A DNA stretch of 64,000 nt from Prochlorococcus sp. scB243_498I20. GTDB lineage: Bacteria; Cyanobacteriota; Cyanobacteriia; PCC-6307; Cyanobiaceae. Position 1 is the stretch's first letter. Each line of letters starts with the position of its first letter. The DNA is taken from positions 476,900 through 540,899 of the forward strand of contig JFMR01000045.1 of assembly GCA_000635015.1 (NCBI GenBank). Direction: 5' to 3'. The notes below the pieces were generated by a model. The model ran no database searches. It worked only from the letters and a program-made list of their open reading frames with translations, and was not told the origin of the DNA. Positions 17,284 to 25,325 of the stretch are shown piece by piece. A program made the translations under genes and the position numbers.

Positions 17284-17306
17284 CCATTAATCATCTTACA
17301 TTTTCC

Positions 17307-17695
17307 TTAATTCTTAAATCCGGTCAACTTTGATAACTCTTTTAGTGAAAGTACACCTAAAATTAGTTTTCCATTGATTTCCTATGTGGGAAAACCTTTA
17401 ATTTTTTTATCAATGCATAATTGAGTTTGACTGTTTATGCCATCTCGTGCACATTCAACTACATTAAGTTCTTTATATGCTTGCTCACCAAATAATTCAC
17501 TTTGATTTAGGCAATTAGAACACCAATATGCTGAATATTTAACTACACCATTATCTTTAGGTATTTTGCCAATTCGATTGATTCCCTAGTGCTTTCTGAT
17601 GTGACTATAAGTTCTCTCTGATTATTTAAGTGGGAGCTATGTATAACACTTGGTAAAGTAAGCGAAGCTAGTAGTGGCATTAATAGGCGTTTCAT
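17307..17695 (-). pseudogene. Broken exported thioredoxin-fold protein (VKOR-linked type)
   Basis: From ATG at 17695 the frame encodes a signal peptide (M-K-R-L-L-M-P-L-L-A-S-L-T-L-P-S) and V-T-S-E-S-T-R-E-S-I-E-L-A-K-Y-L-K, then stops early. One missing A in the run at about 17560 shifts the frame. The +1 frame continues with D-N-G-V-V-K-Y-S-A-Y-W-C-S-N-C-L-N-Q-S-E-L-F-G and V-V-E-C-A-R-D-G up to G-F-P-T, where an expected W codon before E-I-N-G is TAG. The C-x-x-C and the cis-proline F-P-T mark a thioredoxin-fold disulfide enzyme like the domain attached to cyanobacterial VKOR. Two independent lesions argue for a true pseudogene. Confidence 0.85.
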
Positions 17696-17712
17696 TTATT
17701 TAATACTTTTCC

Positions 17713-17844
17713 TCAATATTTTCTAACTATCTTATCAAGCAAAATTCGTATATCTTTATTTTTAAGTTTCTCTATTTGCTGAAGATTTTCAAGAAGATCA
17801 CATATTTGATCCTGTGTTTCTTCATTTAATTCACTTACTGCCAT
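17713..17844 (-). CDS. Tiny helical protein, function unknown
   Basis: 43 residues, charged and helical (E-L-N-E-E-T-Q-D-Q-I-C-D-L-L-E-N-L-Q-Q-I-E-K-L-K), with a single cysteine and no membrane segment. It sits 17 bases upstream of the broken thioredoxin-like gene on the same strand, so they may once have shared a transcript. Confidence 0.4.
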   Translation of the reverse strand: MAVSELNEETQDQICDLLENLQQIEKLKNKDIRILLDKIVRKY

Positions 17845-17935
17845 TTATATTTAGAGTTGTTATATTCCAAATTTTAAATCAAAAGTAAATTTACATACTT
17901 ATTGTATTTATATTTTTTTATTGCTATTTTTTTAA

Positions 17936-17976
17936 AGCGGGCTAAGGTTCATATCTCCACGAGGATTTAGTCCGCT
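17936..17976. other. Stem-loop in an intergenic gap
   Basis: AGCGGGCTAA (17936-17945) pairs with TTAGTCCGCT (17967-17976), ten positions with one G-T, enclosing a GC-richer loop of 21 bases. It stands out in very AT-rich flanks. It has no strong T-run, so it could be a small RNA element, a 3' end, or a remnant of coding sequence. Confidence 0.45.
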
Positions 17977-18097
17977 GAATTTTTAAAGATTTAATTTATT
18001 TTGGATCCCTCTTTCAGAAGTTGATTAGAAATATTCAAAAATATTTATCTTTTCTTAATTTCTAAATTCCATTGAAAAGCATTCTCGTATAAACATT

Positions 18098-18114
18098 AAT
18101 AGTGTGACACTATT
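18098..18114. promoter_or_regulatory. Palindrome at the 3' border of the regulator gene
   Basis: AATAGTGT-G-ACACTATT is a perfect 8-bp inverted repeat around one base, ending exactly at the stop codon of the minus-strand regulator. The core (AGTGTGACACT) recurs, reversed, in the promoter of the same gene at 18493-18503. Protein binding is inferred. Confidence 0.5.
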
Positions 18115-18479
18115 TATTCAATAATGTTGTTATTTCGCTTCATAACTTTCTTAAAATACTTAAACTCAATAAATTCATGCATCATTTTGATATCATCAGA
18201 TAATACTTTTTTATTAACTGCATATTCGTCCACATTAAGTGGAGATTTATTATTATCAGAAAATGTTTGATGTTCAATAGAAAAGTTTATAAATTCCTCT
18301 TTATGATTTTGATTTTGACCATAAGATTCATCTAACACGCCTCGAGACCTCAACGCTTCCTCAACCAATAAACCTGTGACTTTTGACTGACTAAACTCAT
18401 TAGCTGTGCACAATTTTTCAATAATTTCATGCACTTCTTCACTTGGCAAAAAGCCAATTCTTTTCCTCGGAGAGGGCAT
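18114..18479 (-). CDS. Small ribbon-helix-helix-like regulator
   Basis: 121 residues from the ATG giving M-P-S-P-R-K-R-I-G-F-L-P-S. A longer in-frame start 7 codons upstream would run into the palindromic promoter and is rejected. Residues 4-50 (R-I-G-F-L-P-S-E-E-V-H-E-I-I-E-K-L-C ... S-Q-S-K-V-T-G-L-L-V-E-E-A-L-R) have the strand-helix-helix plan of CopG/Arc-type DNA-binding proteins. The C-terminal half is polar and poorly conserved in appearance. Matching palindromes upstream and at its 3' end suggest self-regulation (inferred). Confidence 0.65.
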   Translation of the reverse strand: MPSPRKRIGFLPSEEVHEIIEKLCTANEFSQSKVTGLLVEEALRSRGVLDESYGQNQNHKEEFINFSIEHQTFSDNNKSPLNVDEYAVNKKVLSDDIKMMHEFIEFKYFKKVMKRNNNIIE

Positions 18480-18491
18480 AATTAAAAAAAT

Positions 18492-18526
18492 TAGTGTCAC
18501 ACTTGCACATTATAAGTGTTGCACTA
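18492..18526 (-). promoter_or_regulatory. Putative operator with two palindromes upstream of the regulator
   Basis: AGTGTCACACT (18493-18503) and AGTGTTGCACT (18515-18525) are two 11-base near-palindromes with centres 22 bases apart, two helical turns. They lie directly upstream of the 18114-18479 gene and about 30 bases before the plus-strand ORF at 18555. Spacing suits cooperative binding of a dimeric ribbon-helix-helix protein. Confidence 0.5.
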
Positions 18527-18554
18527 TATTTGATTTAAGTCAACTAATTTTGCT

Positions 18555-18707
18555 ATGCATATTTTATTATTTCCTGTCGGATTTTTTCTTTGGTATCTAG
18601 CTTATGACGCAAAACCTATCATTAATGATGAAGTAACACTTAATTGGGAAGAAAAAAATACAATTAAAAGAAATAAACTTTTAAATATAATCGACGAAAG
18701 CTTTTAA
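18555..18707 (+). CDS. Small membrane protein, function unknown
   Basis: 50 residues. A hydrophobic N-terminus (H-I-L-L-F-P-V-G-F-F-L-W-Y-L-A-Y) is followed by a charged tail (N-W-E-E-K-N-T-I-K-R-N-K). It is divergent from the small regulator, sharing the palindromic region. Its stop overlaps the 3' end of the next minus-strand ORF by 4 bases. Confidence 0.5.
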   Translation: MHILLFPVGFFLWYLAYDAKPIINDEVTLNWEEKNTIKRNKLLNIIDESF

Positions 18708-18883
18708 AATTTACTTTTAATCGATTTTGACCATTCCTTGTGCTTATTATCTAGATCTGAGATTAACTGTTTTTGATAAGTAAATTTGAGTTGATTTTCG
18801 TTAAGTGATTTTTTTGTGATAATCATCTCTTTAGAGAAAAAATCAGGAGTGTTGGAACTACTAACTATTTTTTTGACTTGCAT
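18704..18883 (-). CDS. Small basic soluble protein, function unknown
   Basis: 59 residues, lysine-rich (M-Q-V-K-K-I-V-S-S-S-N-T-P-D-F-F ... K-H-K-E-W-S-K-S-I-K-S-K-F), with no membrane helix. It is convergent with the preceding ORF, with 4 bases shared. No family is recognised. Confidence 0.4.
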   Translation of the reverse strand: MQVKKIVSSSNTPDFFSKEMIITKKSLNENQLKFTYQKQLISDLDNKHKEWSKSIKSKF

Positions 18884-19045
18884 ATAATGAATTCATCTAT
18901 TTTTTTTATATGACTTAAAAGGATATAGTCTCAATATTTTTATATTTATTTTATATTTCCTTCATGTGTATTTTTAGCGAGTTTGTTAAAAATATTAGTT
19001 TATTAAATAAGAAAGGGTATATTTAAACTAAATATATGTTTTATC

Positions 19046-19219
19046 ATGAATCTAAAGGAGAGAGGGATTACTGTTGGAGATTTACTAATAATATTAATAA
19101 TAATAATCACTTCTACAATATTAATTAAATCATTTAGCAAGGATAAGAAAACAACACTTAATTTTAGTAATCAAGAGCAAGTTTCTTATAAGAAAAATTA
19201 CTATCAAAAATTTATTTGA
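19046..19219 (+). CDS. Small single-helix membrane protein
   Basis: 57 residues. M-N-L-K-E-R-G-I-T-V-G-D-L-L-I-I-L-I-I-I-I-T-S-T-I-L-I looks like a prepilin-like or single-span N-terminus, with a charged tail after it. A ribosome-binding-like AAGGAGAG lies inside the first codons, not before them. It resembles short proteins seen repeatedly in Prochlorococcus, by memory only. Confidence 0.55.
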   Translation: MNLKERGITVGDLLIILIIIITSTILIKSFSKDKKTTLNFSNQEQVSYKKNYYQKFI

Positions 19220-19329
19220 ATAGCTTATATAAATCATTTATAAAACTCTAAGTTAATTCAATTAACTATTAAGTATCTATTTTATAAATTTCAAGAATTA
19301 ATAATTATCAAACAATGAGTATATGTATT

Positions 19330-19506
19330 TTAAATATTTTGATGAAATGATTTAGAACATTCCCATTTCAAGTTATCCTTTAAATCATTTATATCATTTG
19401 ATATTGAAACTAAATTGACCATTTGAAGAATTTGACTTTTATCTAGCCTATTAATAACAATAAGTTTATTAAGCATTTCTAAAACAGATTTATCATTAAT
19501 ATTCAT
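19330..19506 (-). CDS. Small helical protein, function unknown
   Basis: 58 residues: M-N-I-N-D-K-S-V-L-E-M-L-N-K-L-I-V-I-N-R-L-D-K-S-Q-I-L-Q-M-V, amphipathic helices with no membrane segment and one cysteine near the end. No neighbours share its strand within 300 bases. Support is only a clean frame and protein-like composition. Confidence 0.45.
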   Translation of the reverse strand: MNINDKSVLEMLNKLIVINRLDKSQILQMVNLVSISNDINDLKDNLKWECSKSFHQNI

Positions 19507-19703
19507 TGTTTGTATAAAAACAATTATCCTTCAATTCAAATACTTTATCTTATAATTTAATAATTTTCTCTTAAGATTTCATTATATATTTTATGATAAA
19601 TATAAAAATTATTTATAAATTCATCAAAAATAAAATTCTTCTTATAAGAAAATATCATAGGCTCACTTTCTTATAAATTCGTTTATTGTAAAAAGAAAAA
19701 AAA

Positions 19704-19874
19704 ATGAAAAAAAACTCAGAGAAAGAATATCTTAATAGAGATGAAGTTAATGAAATGATTGAATCAGCTTTAAGGAGACATAATAGAAGATCTACAATAA
19801 TATCAAGCGTACTTGGCTGGATTCTAATAGGAGGTTATTCGTTTGGACTTTTTCAAGCAGTTCAAAATGTCTAA
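19704..19874 (+). CDS. Small membrane protein, function unknown
   Basis: 56 residues. A charged N-terminal half (N-R-D-E-V-N-E-M-I-E-S-A-L-R-R-H-N-R-R-S) is followed by one helix (I-I-S-S-V-L-G-W-I-L-I-G-G-Y-S-F-G-L-F). The arginine-rich flank suggests an inside N-terminus. It is 63 bases upstream of the next plus-strand gene. Confidence 0.5.
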   Translation: MKKNSEKEYLNRDEVNEMIESALRRHNRRSTIISSVLGWILIGGYSFGLFQAVQNV

Positions 19875-19937
19875 TTAATCTTTTCTTTAAAGTAGAACTT
19901 GCTAGATGATAAATTAATATAAGACTAAGTATTTAAT

Positions 19938-20159
19938 ATGAGGGAATATATTGAGGCAAATCTTATAGTGATAAGAAAGTACTTAAAAAAACGTAAACAG
20001 TATTCATCAAAATTAAATAATGCTTCGATAATGGAAGAATTCAAAGAATGGAGCAAAGATCCACTACCTGAGACAGAATCAATTTGGACTTTACCTGACT
20101 TAACGAGAAATGAAAGACTAAAAAATTTTTGTCGCTCAATTAAGAAGGAAATAAGATAA
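19938..20159 (+). CDS. Small soluble protein, function unknown
   Basis: 73 residues, basic at the start and end (I-R-K-Y-L-K-K-R-K-Q; F-C-R-S-I-K-K-E-I-R), with a middle segment E-W-S-K-D-P-L-P-E-T-E-S-I-W-T-L-P-D-L. It is convergent with the gene at 20164, with only 4 bases between. I recognise no family. Confidence 0.5.
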   Translation: MREYIEANLIVIRKYLKKRKQYSSKLNNASIMEEFKEWSKDPLPETESIWTLPDLTRNERLKNFCRSIKKEIR

Positions 20160-20163
20160 GTTT

Positions 20164-20322
20164 TTAACTACCTAGTTGTATATTATTTACTTTTAAGTAA
20201 AAATAACCTGCAAAACCAACTATATTCAAAATTACAACGAAAATCCAAGCTCCAATTGGCTGATTAGAATCAATTTTTTTTATTTTAACTTTTTCCTTTA
20301 GTCTTTCAATATATTTAGCCAT
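20164..20322 (-). CDS. Small single-helix membrane protein
   Basis: 52 residues. A basic start (M-A-K-Y-I-E-R-L-K-E-K-V-K-I-K-K) leads to one helix (G-A-W-I-F-V-V-I-L-N-I-V-G-F-A-G-Y-F) and a short tail. The layout resembles small thylakoid proteins, but no photosystem subunit is recognised. Confidence 0.5.
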   Translation of the reverse strand: MAKYIERLKEKVKIKKIDSNQPIGAWIFVVILNIVGFAGYFYLKVNNIQLGS

Positions 20323-20400
20323 AATTGAAAATATTAAAAAGAATATTCCTAATTATAGGGATATAAATTTTAAGGAATCTTAAATAAAATAAAATTTCTT

Positions 20401-20526
20401 TTAATTCGAATTTCTATTGTCAAGCCTGTTAATAGGATATTTAATTAACTCCTTTTTGAGATTTTTTAAAAGTTTATTGTGATTCAAAATTGTAAATTTC
20501 CTAGTAAAGGAATAGTGCCATTTCAT
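20401..20526 (-). CDS. Possible small basic protein
   Basis: 41 residues starting M-K-W-H-Y-S-F-T-R-K-F and ending K-Y-P-I-N-R-L-D-N-R-N. Basic and helical. It fills most of the roughly 300-base gap before the peroxiredoxin gene. The rest of that gap holds a short inverted repeat GGTC-ATTCA-GACC (20583-20595), probably in the peroxiredoxin promoter or leader. Confidence 0.4.
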   Translation of the reverse strand: MKWHYSFTRKFTILNHNKLLKNLKKELIKYPINRLDNRNSN

Positions 20527-20625
20527 TGAATTAAAAAAAAACTTGCTAATTCATTATTAATAAAATTATAATACTTAATACGGTCATTCAGACCATACAT
20601 AATTTAAATAAGGACAAATTTTTTC

Positions 20626-21210
20626 ATGAGCTTAAGAGTTGGCCAAGAAGCACCAGACTTTAGTGCTACAGCAGTATATGATCAAGAGTTTAAGGAGATT
20701 ACACTTTCAGGTCTAAGAGGTAAATGGGTTGTTCTATTCTTTTACCCACTAGATTTTACATTTGTATGTCCAACTGAAATCACTGCATTTAGTGATAGAT
20801 ACCAAGATTTCTCGGCACTTAATACGGAAATACTTGGGGTATCAGTTGATAGCAAACACTGTCATTTGGCTTGGATACAAACCCCAAGAAATGAAGGCGG
20901 TATAGGAGATATTAACTATCCGTTAGTTTCTGACTTAAAAAGAGAAATATGCCAGGCATACAATGTTCTAAATGATGATGGTGAGGCTGATAGAGGTCTA
21001 TTTCTTATCAATCCCGAAGGAGTAGTTATGCATACGACTGTTAACAAGGCTCCGGTAGGTAGAAATGTTGATGAAACGCTAAGGATTCTTCAAGGTTATC
21101 AATACGTTGCGGCAAACCCCGATGAAGTATGTCCAGCAAACTGGACCCCCGGGGAGAAAACAATGTTAGAGGACCCCAAAGGTAGTAAAGAATATTTTTC
21201 TGCGCTATAG
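20626..21210 (+). CDS. 2-Cys peroxiredoxin
   Basis: 194 residues, typical Prx1-type length. The peroxidatic cysteine is in [11 protein letters not shown] (near residue 49) and the resolving cysteine in [10 protein letters not shown] (near 170). It reduces hydrogen peroxide and organic peroxides with thioredoxin, protecting photosynthesis. The C-terminal K-E-Y-F tail suggests the overoxidation-sensitive form, though the full G-G-L-G loop is not present (G-G-I-G-D is). Confidence 0.96.
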   Translation: MSLRVGQEAPDFSATAVYDQEFKEITLSGLRGKWVVLFFYPLDFTFVCPTEITAFSDRYQDFSALNTEILGVSVDSKHCHLAWIQTPRNEGGIGDINYPLVSDLKREICQAYNVLNDDGEADRGLFLINPEGVVMHTTVNKAPVGRNVDETLRILQGYQYVAANPDEVCPANWTPGEKTMLEDPKGSKEYFSAL

Positions 21211-21231
21211 AAGTAGAAGAACTAGAAACAT

Positions 21232-21984
21232 TTAAGTAAGTATTGAGTAGTAAATAATTATAAAAAAATAAAAAATAAATATATTCAAAAAGGGGATATA
21301 ATCCTCTTTTTGAGGTTTGGGCACGATCCAATCGCTCAAATTAGTTTTATATGATAAGAAGGACCACGTAAAATAAGAAATTTCTATGGCGACTAGGATA
21401 AAAAGATTAATTAAATTTAAGTCATTAAAACCAAAATATCTATAAATATGAAACTGATCATCAACACTAATATTATTAATTTGAAAATGCCAAAGGTAGA
21501 GAGAAATCAAAATAAAATTTACCAATATTATTTTTTTTAACAGAAATCTAGATTTCTTAAAAATTAATAGGATAGAAATTAAAAAAATGAAAAAACTTAA
21601 CTGTGGAATATCCGGTTTTGGGACATTATTCTCTTCAAGAAATAAATTAAATATAAGATCAAAATTTATATATATATAATCAGCTATTAAGTAAGAGAGA
21701 AATATTAAATTTATTGCTACTAAGAATAATAATCTCTTCCCTTTAATTATTTTTATACTATGGATTTTATCCTTAGTAAATTTATAGTATGTATAGTTTT
21801 TTAAAGAGTTTAAATAGACCAAAGATGGACATATTGCACCACTCAAATAGTAAAGGATTGAATAAAAGGAAATATCATTAATATTGAGTGAATACAAATT
21901 AAACCATTGTTTTTGTACAAATGGAAGAATAAGTAAAAATGAAAGTGTAACTAATAACTTCGTTGTATTGTTTTTAATTATCAA
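21232..21984 (-). CDS. Multi-spanning membrane protein, function unknown
   Basis: 250 residues with about six to seven hydrophobic segments, many phenylalanines and tyrosines, and few charged motifs. It lies 32 bases downstream of the FtsH-like gene on the same strand, so the two are likely an operon. No catalytic motif (for example the CPBP E-E-x-x-x-R) is visible. The last codons overlap an imperfect 12-bp hairpin (21285-21313) near the 3' end of the peroxiredoxin gene. Confidence 0.7.
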   Translation of the reverse strand: MIIKNNTTKLLVTLSFLLILPFVQKQWFNLYSLNINDISFYSILYYLSGAICPSLVYLNSLKNYTYYKFTKDKIHSIKIIKGKRLLFLVAINLIFLSYLIADYIYINFDLIFNLFLEENNVPKPDIPQLSFFIFLISILLIFKKSRFLLKKIILVNFILISLYLWHFQINNISVDDQFHIYRYFGFNDLNLINLFILVAIEISYFTWSFLSYKTNLSDWIVPKPQKEDYIPFLNIFIFYFFIIIYYSILT

Positions 21985-22016
21985 GAAAATATTTTTTTTA
22001 ATTTAAAGCAATTAAA

Positions 22017-23771
22017 TCAAACTTTCAACAATTTAGAAGTTGTTAATTTAAAAATTTTTTTATCTATAGTTTCTTGATTTAAAAGTATATCAACTAATTT
22101 ATCTAGTAAGACTCTATTTTTTTTCAATATTTTTATTGAATTATTTAATGAAATTTTAGAAATATTTATGATTTCATTATCTATTTTAGAACTGGTATTT
22201 TCTGCTATGAGAGGCTTTCTTCTAAATAATCCTTCTCCTAAATACATTTCATTATTATCAGAATCCATTGAAATTGGACCAATAATTGAAAATCCATATT
22301 TTGTAACCATTTCTCTTACGATATTTGTCGCATAAGAGATATCATTTACTGAGCATTGTGTAATTTCACCTTCACCAAAAACTATCGTTTCTGCTGCTCT
22401 TCCAGCTAGAGCAATTTCAATTTTTGAAAATAATAATTTTTTTGAAATCAATCCACTAGAAATTACATCTTCGTCTGGGCATATTTTTGTATATCCTCCT
22501 ATAGATCCAGATCTAGGTAAAATCGTAATTTTATCAACTGAATCAATTCCATTTCTCACAGCAGATACAATTGCTCTACCTACTTCGTTATAAGCAATAA
22601 TTTTTTTCATATTAGGAGAAGTTATTAATGAGCTTCTCAGGCCAATGGTAATTTTATCAAGAGCATTTTCAATATGAAGATCACTGATTAATTTAGATTC
22701 GTCTCTTGCACAGTGAATAGCACTCTCGTTCATCAAGTTTGCAAGATCTGCTCCAGAAAATCCAACTGTTCTAGAAGCCCAATATCCTAAGTCTACTTCT
22801 CTTGAAAGTGGTTTGGAAAGTGAGTGAACTGAAAGAATTTTTTTTCTTCCATCTAAATCTGGAAGCATTACTTCAATTTTCCTATCAAATCTACCTGGTC
22901 TTAATAATGCTGCATCCAAAATATCTGGTCTATTTGTTGCTGCTAAAACAATAATCCCAGAATTATCAGCAAAACCATCTAATTCAGTTAGAAGCTGATT
23001 AAGGGTTTGTTCTCTTTCATCATTTCCACCTCCGATACCAGACCCTCTTTGTCTACCAATGGAATCAATTTCATCAATGAAAATTATACAAGGAGATTTT
23101 TCCTTAGCCTTAGTGAACAGATCACGAACTCGGCTTGCTCCAACACCAACAAAAAGTTCTACAAACTCTGATGCCGATATTGATAGAAAAGGCACTCCTG
23201 ATTCACCAGCAATTGCTTTAGCTAATAATGTTTTACCTGTTCCTGGTGGGCCTATTAGAAGAACTCCCTTAGGGACTTTTGCTCCAAGATTTTCAAATTT
23301 CTTTGGTTCTTTCAAAAATGTTATTACCTCTTTTAATTCCTCAGCGGCTTCTGGGACGCCAGCCACATCATCGAATCTTGTTTCTACATCATCAATAGTT
23401 ACAAATTTAGCTTGATTTTTGGTAAAACCAAAAGCCCTTGAAGCCAATTTTGATGTACTCCTCAAGATTAAAACTATAGCTAATATGAAAATCAGGAAAA
23501 GACTTATTGAAGCAAATGAATTAGCAGCTGAGGCCTCTTTTCTACTATTGTTAATAGTAAGATCTACCCTATTTTCAGTAGCCTTCTCAAGGATTAATTG
23601 ATCGTTGTAAAGGATAGGTATTTTAAATTTATCGCCATTTTTATACAGAACATCAATTTCCCTCTGCCTTGGATAGAAAAATATTGATTCTATTTTCCCC
23701 GTCTCTATATCTTCTAGAAGATCCGAATAACTTGATTTAGAATCTGAATATGAGAATTTTGATCTAAACAC
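22017..23771 (-). CDS. ftsH: FtsH-like AAA protein lacking the metalloprotease zinc motif
   Basis: 584 residues from a GTG start; an in-frame TAA lies three codons upstream. The usual first membrane helix is absent: one helix remains at about 88-108, after an extracytoplasmic-type segment. The AAA module is intact: Walker A G-P-P-G-T-G-K-T (174-181), Walker B I-I-F-I-D-E-I-D, and the second region of homology with R-P-G-R-F-D-R. In the protease domain the expected H-E-x-G-H reads N-E-V-G-R ([10 protein letters not shown]), so both zinc histidines are lost. It is probably a non-proteolytic partner in FtsH hexamers, as with plastid FtsHi proteins (inference). Confidence 0.93.
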   Translation of the reverse strand: MFRSKFSYSDSKSSYSDLLEDIETGKIESIFFYPRQREIDVLYKNGDKFKIPILYNDQLILEKATENRVDLTINNSRKEASAANSFASISLFLIFILAIVLILRSTSKLASRAFGFTKNQAKFVTIDDVETRFDDVAGVPEAAEELKEVITFLKEPKKFENLGAKVPKGVLLIGPPGTGKTLLAKAIAGESGVPFLSISASEFVELFVGVGASRVRDLFTKAKEKSPCIIFIDEIDSIGRQRGSGIGGGNDEREQTLNQLLTELDGFADNSGIIVLAATNRPDILDAALLRPGRFDRKIEVMLPDLDGRKKILSVHSLSKPLSREVDLGYWASRTVGFSGADLANLMNESAIHCARDESKLISDLHIENALDKITIGLRSSLITSPNMKKIIAYNEVGRAIVSAVRNGIDSVDKITILPRSGSIGGYTKICPDEDVISSGLISKKLLFSKIEIALAGRAAETIVFGEGEITQCSVNDISYATNIVREMVTKYGFSIIGPISMDSDNNEMYLGEGLFRRKPLIAENTSSKIDNEIINISKISLNNSIKILKKNRVLLDKLVDILLNQETIDKKIFKLTTSKLLKV

Positions 23772-23902
23772 TAATCTTTATAATTGATTAATAAAGCATA
23801 TATGCTTATTTAAAAAATTGACGTATATAAACAAAATATACTCAAAAGTTTTGGAGATAACCAGTTAAAGGTTATATTATTATAAGGAAATAAAGAAACA
23901 GA

Positions 23903-24073
23903 ATGGCTGTACCAAAGAAGAAAAAATCAAAGAGCAAAAGGAACCAAAGGCACGCTGTTTGGAAAGGAAAAGCAGCACTAGCAGCTCAAAAAGCTATATC
24001 TTTAGGTAAATCAGTTTTAACTGGAAAAGCTCAAGGATTTGTTTATCCTATTGAAGAAGAAGAAGAAGAGTAG
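23903..24073 (+). CDS. rpmF: 50S ribosomal protein L32
   Basis: 56 residues: [21 protein letters not shown], the standard L32 start, then a short hydrophobic middle and an acidic end (E-E-E-E-E-E). Zinc cysteines are absent, as in cyanobacterial L32. It converges with the Ycf20-like gene, with 3 bases between stops. Confidence 0.95.
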   Translation: MAVPKKKKSKSKRNQRHAVWKGKAALAAQKAISLGKSVLTGKAQGFVYPIEEEEEE

Positions 24074-24076
24074 CTT

Positions 24077-24403
24077 TTAAGATCCTAATTTAAATGCTTC
24101 AAGTATAACGGCATATATTGCACCAATTCTTATTTTATCAATTACTGTCCATAGATAATAAAATTTTGAACTTGCGGCAGGTCTAATTCTTATAATTATT
24201 TCAATAAAAATAATAATTATTGGGACCATTATCAACTCATTTTTACCTTCAGATATAAATTTTGTAATAAAATTTGCGAACAAAAAATAACCAGTCAAAA
24301 CAGAAATTAGACCAATAGATTTTGTTCTCCAAGTATCACTTAGAAAACCAAAAAATAAATTATTTAACTGGTAGGTGATTCTTGAAAAATTAGTTTTTTG
24401 CAT
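24077..24403 (-). CDS. Ycf20-like (DUF565) membrane protein
   Basis: 108 residues with two to three membrane helices. R-I-R-P-A-A-S-S-K-F-Y-Y-L-W-T-V-I-D-K-I-R-I-G-A and A-F-K-L-G-S at the end match the Ycf20/DUF565 pattern. Plant and algal relatives affect non-photochemical quenching; a photosynthetic role here is by analogy. Its start overlaps the end of the upstream HAD gene by 14 bases, suggesting coupled translation. Confidence 0.8.
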   Translation of the reverse strand: MQKTNFSRITYQLNNLFFGFLSDTWRTKSIGLISVLTGYFLFANFITKFISEGKNELIMVPIIIIFIEIIIRIRPAASSKFYYLWTVIDKIRIGAIYAVILEAFKLGS

Positions 24404-25154
24404 TACTCAAAGACACTAGGTAATCACTTAGAAAGTTATAGTCAACATATGATTTTTTTAGTTTAGGGCCTTTAATTACATTTGCCACATTATTCTGATC
24501 ACCAAGACTGTCTAAAATACAATCTAATTTAATATTTTCTTCAAGAACAGTTGGGATATTAGAAGGAACAAAAATTGTTGGCAAGTTAGCTGCCAAGGAA
24601 GATTTCAATCCTGGATTAGAATCTTCAAAAACAATTGAGTTGTTTTTGTTTATACCACTTAATTGGATTGCCTTTAAGTATGGTAATGGATTTGGTTTCT
24701 TTAATTCAACGTCTTCGCTTGAAATAATGAACTCAAAAGGGTTGAAACCATTAAAAAGATAATGAACAAGGAGATTGACTTGAATTCTTGAACTTGAAGT
24801 AACAATAAATTGTCTTACTTTTTTTCTATGTAATTCATTTATTAGTCTAAAAACACCAGTTTTTAAACTAACGCAATTTTTTTTTATTATTTCTAAATAA
24901 TGAAACTGCTTTGTTTCATGAATTTTGAGAATTAAATCTTCTGAGAAATTATCATTATTAGATCCAGCGTAATAAGAAATCCTATTTTTGCCCCCATTTA
25001 TCTTCAGAAGTTTTATATATGTATTAGTACCCCAATTCCAATCAATACCAAGGTCATTAAAAGCATTGTTAAAAGCAGGTAAATGTGCCTCTAATTCAGT
25101 ATTTGCGATGGTACCATCTAAATCCCAATAAACGCCCTCCAGATAAGTCACCAA
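24390..25154 (-). CDS. HAD-superfamily hydrolase (CbbY/phosphoglycolate phosphatase-like)
   Basis: 254 residues. Motif I is Y-W-D-L-D-G-T-I-A-N-T (catalytic aspartates near 10-12), motif II F-I-V-T-S-S-S-R, motif III K-K-P-N-P-L-P-Y, and motif IV F-E-D-S-N-P-G-L-K-S. A helical cap lies between motifs I and II. It is a phosphatase or phosphoglucomutase-type enzyme; closeness to CbbY suggests a sugar-phosphate or phosphoglycolate substrate, not provable here. It is transcribed before the Ycf20-like gene. Confidence 0.88.
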   Translation of the reverse strand: MVTYLEGVYWDLDGTIANTELEAHLPAFNNAFNDLGIDWNWGTNTYIKLLKINGGKNRISYYAGSNNDNFSEDLILKIHETKQFHYLEIIKKNCVSLKTGVFRLINELHRKKVRQFIVTSSSRIQVNLLVHYLFNGFNPFEFIISSEDVELKKPNPLPYLKAIQLSGINKNNSIVFEDSNPGLKSSLAANLPTIFVPSNIPTVLEENIKLDCILDSLGDQNNVANVIKGPKLKKSYVDYNFLSDYLVSLSNAKN

Positions 25155-25165
25155 AAAAATTTCTT

Positions 25166-25243
25166 TTATTTACGGTAAAATACAAGAGCAATTATTGCTG
25201 GTCCTGCTAACGCAACTACAGCCAAAGGAATAAGTGTTGCCAT
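25166..25243 (-). CDS. psb30: Photosystem II reaction centre protein Psb30 (Ycf12)-like
   Basis: 25 residues: M-A-T-L-I-P-L-A-V-V-A-L-A-G-P-A-I-I-A-L-V-F-Y-R-K. One membrane helix with the L-A-G-P-A-I-I core and a basic end is the Psb30/Ycf12 pattern; the N-terminus is shorter than in many homologues. Psb30 sits at the edge of photosystem II near cytochrome b559. It is upstream of the HAD gene on the same strand. Other tiny photosystem peptides were considered but fit less well. Confidence 0.7.
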   Translation of the reverse strand: MATLIPLAVVALAGPAIIALVFYRK

Positions 25244-25325
25244 GATTAATGAATATGTTTTGTGATACTATTTTTACAAATAAATGACGAAACTGTACTG
25301 ATACGTTACAAGATTGAATTAAATT

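Noticed and set aside
21285..21313. Terminator for the peroxiredoxin gene
   Set aside because: A 12-position hairpin with one G-T exists, but there is no T-run after the stem and it overlaps codons of the opposite-strand gene; kept only as a remark.
22017..23771. FtsH motif loss as a frameshift artefact
   Set aside because: The frame is intact on both sides and the changes are single codon substitutions inside well-conserved sequence.
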